From the IMG/VR virus record IMGVR_UViG_3300024289_000100, positions 1 through 22,788 of that record: a DNA stretch of 22,788 nucleotides; one strand, given 5' to 3'. The notes beneath the pieces are model-generated. The model did not search any database. It worked only from the letters and a program-made list of their open reading frames with translations, and was not told the origin of the DNA. Made by a program: the position numbers and the translations under genes. The stretch comes from a virus. Shown piece by piece: positions 19,159 through 22,788 of this stretch (its first letter is position 1; each line of letters opens with the position of its first letter).

Positions 19159-19551
19159 TTATGCTTGTCTATGTATGAACTTTTGTTTTATCTTTTTTGG
19201 TTCAAAATATTCATTCACTACATCAATAGCATCGTTAGGATTAAAGTCTTTACAACTAAAAATATCAATATAAGCTGAACTTTCTGGAGCATCATTTAAA
19301 TGCATAGTAATTGAACTTGTTTCGATTAGTTGGATACAACTGTAGCCTTGTAAGTGCGGATCACCTTCTTTAAGAAACTTAATAATTGGTTCACCAACAG
19401 CTTTCATCTTGATACGTTTTACCAAAGCCTTAATCATTTTTTGTATCTGAGACTTGTCGCTGATGTTTTCATTCACACCAGAGCAATCTAAAATTAAATG
19501 ATAGCCCCAATATGTAGTTTTGGCTTCAGTTAATAAGTCTGTTACTTTCAT
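19159..19551 (-). CDS. speD: S-adenosylmethionine decarboxylase-like pyruvoyl enzyme
   Basis: 130 aa. YWGYHLILDC (14-23), GEPIIKF (53-59), LIETSSITMH (75-84) and AYIDIFSCKDFNP (93-105) match the small SpeD/SpeH family, which self-cleaves to make a pyruvoyl cofactor. Ser79 aligns with the cleavage serine, His84 and Cys100 with the catalytic pair; the residue before the cleaved serine is Thr instead of the usual Glu. Some phage and bacterial SpeD homologues decarboxylate ornithine or arginine, so the substrate is not certain. An extra N-terminal MKVTDLLTEA precedes the domain and resembles a capsid-targeting peptide. The ATG overlaps the metallopeptidase stop (ATGA). Confidence 0.82.
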   Translation of the reverse strand: MKVTDLLTEAKTTYWGYHLILDCSGVNENISDKSQIQKMIKALVKRIKMKAVGEPIIKFLKEGDPHLQGYSCIQLIETSSITMHLNDAPESSAYIDIFSCKDFNPNDAIDVVNEYFEPKKIKQKFIHRQA

Positions 19552-19952
19552 GCTATTGATTCGTTGTCAAACAAGTTAGGATATTTCTTACCGTAATTAC
19601 GCATAATGACTGCGGCTTCGGCATTGGCTTCGTTCTCTTGCGGACTACCAGTTGCGCCAGGATCTTCTCCATCTAGCTCGTGATTTAGATCTTGTTTGTA
19701 GTGGACAAGTTCATGTGCCAATGTACGACACACATCCATGATATGACGATTGACTACTGTAATTCTAATATGCTCACTACCGTAGCCGCCAAAGCTGTGA
19801 TGTTCTACACTACCTTTAGTGTCAAATTTAAAATCAAACTTAGGTAATGATTTTAATTCTAAATGCTCTGCAGCAAACTTAATGAAGTCAAGTAGGACCG
19901 TGTAAGTTGTCTTACGATCCATTCCTTCTACTAATAGCTCTTTGACTTTCAT
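19548..19952 (-). CDS. HExxH metallopeptidase-like protein
   Basis: 134 aa. A zinc-binding HELVH (80-84, in TLAHELVHYKQDL) is followed about 25 residues on by ENEANAEA (106-113), which can supply the third, glutamate ligand of gluzincin-type peptidases. The N-terminus MKVKELLVEGM repeats the peptide of its neighbours; LVE could be a gp21-type cleavage site. No signal peptide. It may be a virion-delivered or morphogenetic protease; a toxin or repair-type (SprT-like) metalloprotease is possible. It is coupled by ATGA to both neighbours. Confidence 0.7.
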   Translation of the reverse strand: MKVKELLVEGMDRKTTYTVLLDFIKFAAEHLELKSLPKFDFKFDTKGSVEHHSFGGYGSEHIRITVVNRHIMDVCRTLAHELVHYKQDLNHELDGEDPGATGSPQENEANAEAAVIMRNYGKKYPNLFDNESIA

Positions 19953-20470
19953 CCTATGTTCCTATTAATACCTCTACTTTGAACTCCGCCTTTCTTACGC
20001 TTTGCGGCTAATTCGGCAATGCCGTGACGTATTTGTTCTAAGTTTTGTTCTAGACCCATAAACAGTCCACCTTTTGCATCACGACAAATGCTTTGCCATA
20101 CTAACAGATCATTAGACTCTGCTCGTTCTGCTAGATCTTTAAGCTGGGCACGAGCTTGCATTATACGGCCTTTTAAGCTCATTGGGTTGGCTTTAGCATG
20201 TCCATAAATCATAGGATCGTTTGGATCTCCTGTCATGTCTATTGGTGCTTCTTCTAGTTCTTCATCACTAATTTCATAGTCCATAACAGAAACCATTTGA
20301 TCTTTAATAGATCCAATTTTTTCAGACATCCATTCTGGGAATTCTTCGTCATTTGTAATAGATCTATCTAGGTGTGTGGCTACACGAATAATAGTATGTA
20401 AACTATTTTTAACAGTAGCACCTTCGCCAGAACTATTTTTTGAATTTTCTAATAAGTCAGTAATTTTCAT
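19949..20470 (-). CDS. unidentified virion-type protein with MKITDLLE N-terminus
   Basis: 173 aa. Begins MKITDLLENSKNS, then an acidic helix region (about 60-85, ISDEELEEAPIDMTGD), and a helical C-terminal half (KGRIMQARAQLKDLAERAES, MGLEQNLEQIRHGIAELAAKRKK) ending basic (GGVQSRGINRNIG). No catalytic motif. It heads a three-gene ATGA-coupled set with the metallopeptidase-like and SpeD-like genes, all sharing the same N-terminal peptide. A possible internal head protein; function unknown. No clear Shine-Dalgarno; an ATAAGTA variant of the late box lies a few bases upstream. Confidence 0.65.
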   Translation of the reverse strand: MKITDLLENSKNSSGEGATVKNSLHTIIRVATHLDRSITNDEEFPEWMSEKIGSIKDQMVSVMDYEISDEELEEAPIDMTGDPNDPMIYGHAKANPMSLKGRIMQARAQLKDLAERAESNDLLVWQSICRDAKGGLFMGLEQNLEQIRHGIAELAAKRKKGGVQSRGINRNIG

Positions 20471-20485
20471 AATAATACTTATCTT

Positions 20486-21820
20486 TTAATAAATCTCCCG
20501 CCACTGTGCGCTGACTCGAACAGTACCATCAGTGCTTCCAATGTTAGTTACTACTACTACATAGATTTCGCTGTCTGTGCTGTCATAGTTTTGAACAATG
20601 TAATTCTTTTTAGCCGAGCTTGGAAGGTCACTGGGTGGAGCACCTGCTGACTTTTGACTACCTTGTGTAGTGGCTGCTAGGTATCCGCCATCGATCATTT
20701 CACCGTCTGTGAATGCTGTAGCACCTGCGTTGTATTCTACACCACTGCCATCATTCACAGACACCCAGCCAGTGCTAGTAGTTAGAGCACTAATTCCAGG
20801 AAGTTTGATCAGCTTCCATTCCATGTTGTCTTGTGTACCAAAGACATTCAAACTTCCCATACGCACAATCATACGATTAGCATAGGTATTAAATGCTGTC
20901 TTTAATCTAATGGCCAGCACAGGTAATGTTGCGCCGTTGGCCAATGCTCTTGACGCAGGACTGTTTATAGCCCAATCCTGACCTGCTTCTACATAGCCGC
21001 CTTCCGATACTACAGTAGAACAAATCTGATCAAAGTAAGCACCTGCTGTTGTACCCGTGTTTAAGATCTCACATCGTACTGGCAAGTTTGGATTACTCAT
21101 GTAGACTGTGGTTAAGTTGTTTGAATGATAGAATATATGGCAAGGAACAAAAGCGCCTTCATGTACAAAGCCTACTGTAACAGCACCTACACCTAACCAT
21201 TGAAACTCAATAAAGCTCAATTGTGTCTTAGTAATATCTAGGTTAAACAAACTGCCGCCTTGTCCGTCACAGGTGTCAATGTTCCAGTTAGCTTGTGTTA
21301 CTCGATTCTCTACTGGGGAGCCTGTAACATAACTTCTAATAACCCAACTGAGTGTACCGTCGCCTGCTTGTTCAAAGAAGATACCATTATTATCATCAAA
21401 GTATCCTGTACGTTTAGTTACATTAGCTGTTGCGGCATAGAAACAAAAACTTGAAAGTATCTGCTGGCTCTTGCCTGGCATGTAGTGATGATAGAATTTA
21501 GTTTGGTGGACAACACGACTGTTGGCGTTGTTGCTAGTAGTTAATCTAGCACAGGCTTTGTTTGCTTGGAATGCTACTGAACCACCGTTGAATACTTTGT
21601 CAACAAAGTTAGGATCTAATCCGTACAAGTGTTTGTAGTCACCTAGAGTAAACGGGCTACTCATACGTATGCGACCAAACGCATCTGACTGTCCTACCTT
21701 AAGGGTGGTACGAAGCACAGGTTGCCCTAGTGCATTGTACTCCATGACATTATGCAGGTCTAATAAATTAGATTCATGCGGATGCTGGTAATTTGTTGAA
21801 TTAGGTTGTTGGACGCCCAT
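20486..21820 (-). CDS. large beta-rich virion-type protein
   Basis: 444 aa. I recognise the central block as conserved in large viruses and phages but without a known function: GYFDDNNGIFFEQAGDGTLSWVIRSYVTG (about 140-170), VTQANWNIDTCDGQGGS, QLSFIEFQWLGVGAVTVGFV and NNLTTVYMSNPNLPVRCEI. The N-terminal part (YNALGQPVLRTTLKVGQSDAFGRIRMSSPFT) is also typical. The C-terminal third is Gly/Ser/Thr-rich and ends VSAQWREIY. No signal or membrane segment. Most likely a tail or fibre/adhesin component. The start lacks a clear Shine-Dalgarno. Confidence 0.75.
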   Translation of the reverse strand: MGVQQPNSTNYQHPHESNLLDLHNVMEYNALGQPVLRTTLKVGQSDAFGRIRMSSPFTLGDYKHLYGLDPNFVDKVFNGGSVAFQANKACARLTTSNNANSRVVHQTKFYHHYMPGKSQQILSSFCFYAATANVTKRTGYFDDNNGIFFEQAGDGTLSWVIRSYVTGSPVENRVTQANWNIDTCDGQGGSLFNLDITKTQLSFIEFQWLGVGAVTVGFVHEGAFVPCHIFYHSNNLTTVYMSNPNLPVRCEILNTGTTAGAYFDQICSTVVSEGGYVEAGQDWAINSPASRALANGATLPVLAIRLKTAFNTYANRMIVRMGSLNVFGTQDNMEWKLIKLPGISALTTSTGWVSVNDGSGVEYNAGATAFTDGEMIDGGYLAATTQGSQKSAGAPPSDLPSSAKKNYIVQNYDSTDSEIYVVVVTNIGSTDGTVRVSAQWREIY

Positions 21821-21826
21821 AGTTTA

Positions 21827-22087
21827 TTAAGGTTGAGGTGTCCATGGACGATGTGGTTCTAAAGGAGCGCCATCATCTACTGCGGTGTTGCCTACATACT
21901 TTGCTGACAATAAATCTATATCCAATACATTGTTTTCTCTGTAGTAGGGTTTAGTGCTGTCTAAACTTCCTGTAATAGTTCCATCTCTAGCTACAGTTTT
22001 GCCTTGACGCTTGGCTTCTGCAATGGCTAATTTGCCTTCTTGTCGTAATTGTCTTGTTGCTCTATGTGAAATTCCATTAGCTGACAT
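21827..22087 (-). CDS. unidentified small phage protein
   Basis: 86 aa. Starts MSANGISHRATRQLRQEGKL, a basic helical segment, continues AEAKRQGKTVARDGTITGSLDS and ends PHRPWTPQP. GAGGAGAG precedes the ATG. It lies 6 nt before the 20486 gene and 1 nt after the 22089 gene. I recall similar short conserved proteins beside the large beta-rich protein in aquatic phages; no function is known to me. Probably a structural accessory. Confidence 0.7.
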   Translation of the reverse strand: MSANGISHRATRQLRQEGKLAIAEAKRQGKTVARDGTITGSLDSTKPYYRENNVLDIDLLSAKYVGNTAVDDGAPLEPHRPWTPQP

Positions 22088-22088
22088 A

Positions 22089-22445
22089 TTACTCTCCTCG
22101 TCTATGTTGATGATCAGGATACATGCTTGGATGTTGTACTCTAATATCGCTTGGTTCTTTAGGGCCGTTTACTCCACCCCCAGCATCTACTGTAACACTA
22201 TCAATATCTGCGTACTTTTCTTTAGGAGTGTTGCCGTAAGGTTCGACACCGTTGTTATCTGCTAGATCTACAATTTGACGTAGTCTACGCATGTCATCCC
22301 CAGCGTGAGTTAAAGGACTAGCGTCTTCGGGTTCATCGATAGTGGCAGTTGGATGAGCAACAATAACTGTAGTTTGTTGTTCAGGTTCCTGCTCAACACC
22401 ATCAATCATGTCTATCATACTGCGAATAATATCCTGGATTCTCAT
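22089..22445 (-). CDS. unidentified acidic phage protein
   Basis: 118 aa from ATG 22445 (MRIQDIIRSMIDMIDG), chosen because AGGAAAAG lies upstream; a longer form from a TTG at 22511 would cross the divergent promoter region. After the N-terminal helix the sequence is acidic and low-complexity (EQEPEQQTTVIVAHPTATIDE, EDASPLTHAGDDMRRLRQIVDL), with a His/Arg-rich end (MYPDHQHRRGE). No domain recognised. First gene of the minus-strand set opposite the 5-aminolevulinate synthase gene. Confidence 0.65.
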   Translation of the reverse strand: MRIQDIIRSMIDMIDGVEQEPEQQTTVIVAHPTATIDEPEDASPLTHAGDDMRRLRQIVDLADNNGVEPYGNTPKEKYADIDSVTVDAGGGVNGPKEPSDIRVQHPSMYPDHQHRRGE

Positions 22446-22487
22446 AATCTTTTCCTGTATCCTATATTTAGTGTTAAATAGCATACT
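22446..22487. promoter_or_regulatory. divergent late-like promoter pair
   Basis: The 42-nt gap holds TATTTAGTGTTAAATA (22465-22480), a dyad that gives CTAAATA on the minus strand (22471..22465, 20 nt before the ATG at 22445) and TTAAATA on the plus strand (22474-22480, 7 nt before the ATG at 22488). Each gene appears to have its own box. Confidence 0.45.
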
Positions 22488-22788
22488 ATGATAAACAAAG
22501 AACCCTTTCAAAAACTAATAAACGAACTTAAAGAAAACGGCAAATATCGTGTGTTTAATGATATAGTACGTGAAAATGGCAAGTTTCCACAGGCTATTTG
22601 GTACGGCCCGTACAATATTAAAAACATAGTAAACTGGTGTAGCAACGACTATTTGGGTATGGGTCAGCACAAAGTTGTGCTAGATGCAATGCACACAGCT
22701 TTAGATCATACAGGCTCAGGCTCTGGTGGTACACGCAATATTGGCGGTACTAGTCACTATCACGTGGCACTGGAATACGAACTTGCAA
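22488..22788 (+). CDS. hemA: 5-aminolevulinate synthase (5' part)
   Basis: The first 100 codons of a longer gene that runs off the window. The PLP-dependent enzyme condenses glycine and succinyl-CoA to 5-aminolevulinate, the first step of tetrapyrrole (heme, bacteriochlorophyll, B12) synthesis by the Shemin route. It matches the alphaproteobacterial enzyme throughout: KYRVFNDI with Arg21, CSNDYLGMGQH (51-61), and TGSGSGGTRNIGGTSHYH (75-92), with Thr82 and Asn84 at the positions that bind succinyl-CoA in the Rhodobacter capsulatus structure (there Arg21, Thr83, Asn85). The ATG has no Shine-Dalgarno. Viral versions of this enzyme have been reported from aquatic phages. Distinguished from related acyl-CoA synthases by Arg21 and Thr82. 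Confidence 0.93.
   Translation, partial: MINKEPFQKLINELKENGKYRVFNDIVRENGKFPQAIWYGPYNIKNIVNWCSNDYLGMGQHKVVLDAMHTALDHTGSGSGGTRNIGGTSHYHVALEYELA

Noticed and set aside
22446-22511. Upstream TTG start for the acidic 22089 gene
   Set aside because: It would run across the divergent promoter region and overlap the ALAS start; ATG 22445 has AGGAAAAG.
1-22788. CRISPR array, tRNA genes, insertion sequences
   Set aside because: No regularly spaced direct repeats, cloverleaf-type sequences or transposase-like frames with terminal repeats were seen when reading both strands.

Overview
The window is part of a tailed-phage genome with T4-like features (AT-rich, very tightly packed, ATGA/TAATG gene overlaps). 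The indicators are an NrdA/NrdB ribonucleotide reductase operon with a glutaredoxin, a long tail fibre with a pectate-lyase-like helix, blocks of virion-type proteins, an SleB-type lysis enzyme, and repeated (T/A/C)(T/A)TAAATA motifs in front of genes that resemble T4 late promoters. The presence of 5-aminolevulinate synthase (the Shemin, C4 route) suggests, by inference only, an alphaproteobacterial and probably aquatic host.

Layout. On the minus strand, reading from 17428 down to 1: a head/structural-type block (17428 to 11524) that includes two polymerase-beta-type nucleotidyltransferase-fold proteins, a coiled-coil membrane protein, and an EF-hand-containing virion-type protein joined to the next gene by a probable -1 frameshift on A AAA AAG; a PD-(D/E)XK exonuclease with a consensus sigma70 promoter and operator-like dyad; the tail fibre; nrdA, a 57-aa coupled ORF, nrdB, a glutaredoxin and a small beta-barrel-like protein; two tandem paralogous virion-type proteins and a PAAR-like protein; a histone H1/Hc1-like protein; iscU and iscA; a conserved small protein; and a lysis pair (SleB hydrolase plus candidate holin). 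On the plus strand, 17577 to 19097: three tiny genes, a lipase-like alpha/beta hydrolase, then a self-contained cassette (consensus sigma70 promoter, 5'-end hairpin, phasin-like gene, partner gene, strong terminator). On the minus strand, 22445 to 19159: virion-type proteins and three ATGA-coupled genes (unknown, HExxH metallopeptidase, AdoMet-decarboxylase-like) that share an N-terminal MK(V/I)xxLLxE peptide. On the plus strand from 22488, running off the end: 5-aminolevulinate synthase.

How it fits together. Structural genes lie on the minus strand, and two metabolic or host-interaction modules are flipped to the plus strand with their own signals. Auxiliary metabolism includes deoxynucleotide synthesis, Fe-S cluster assembly (scaffold plus carrier), tetrapyrrole synthesis, a polyamine-type decarboxylase and possibly polyhydroxyalkanoate/lipid handling. 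The most interesting proposals are: a shared N-terminal peptide resembling the T4 capsid-targeting sequence on enzymes that could be packaged in the head; the dnaX-type frameshift; leaderless late transcripts; and the phasin/hydrolase cassette.
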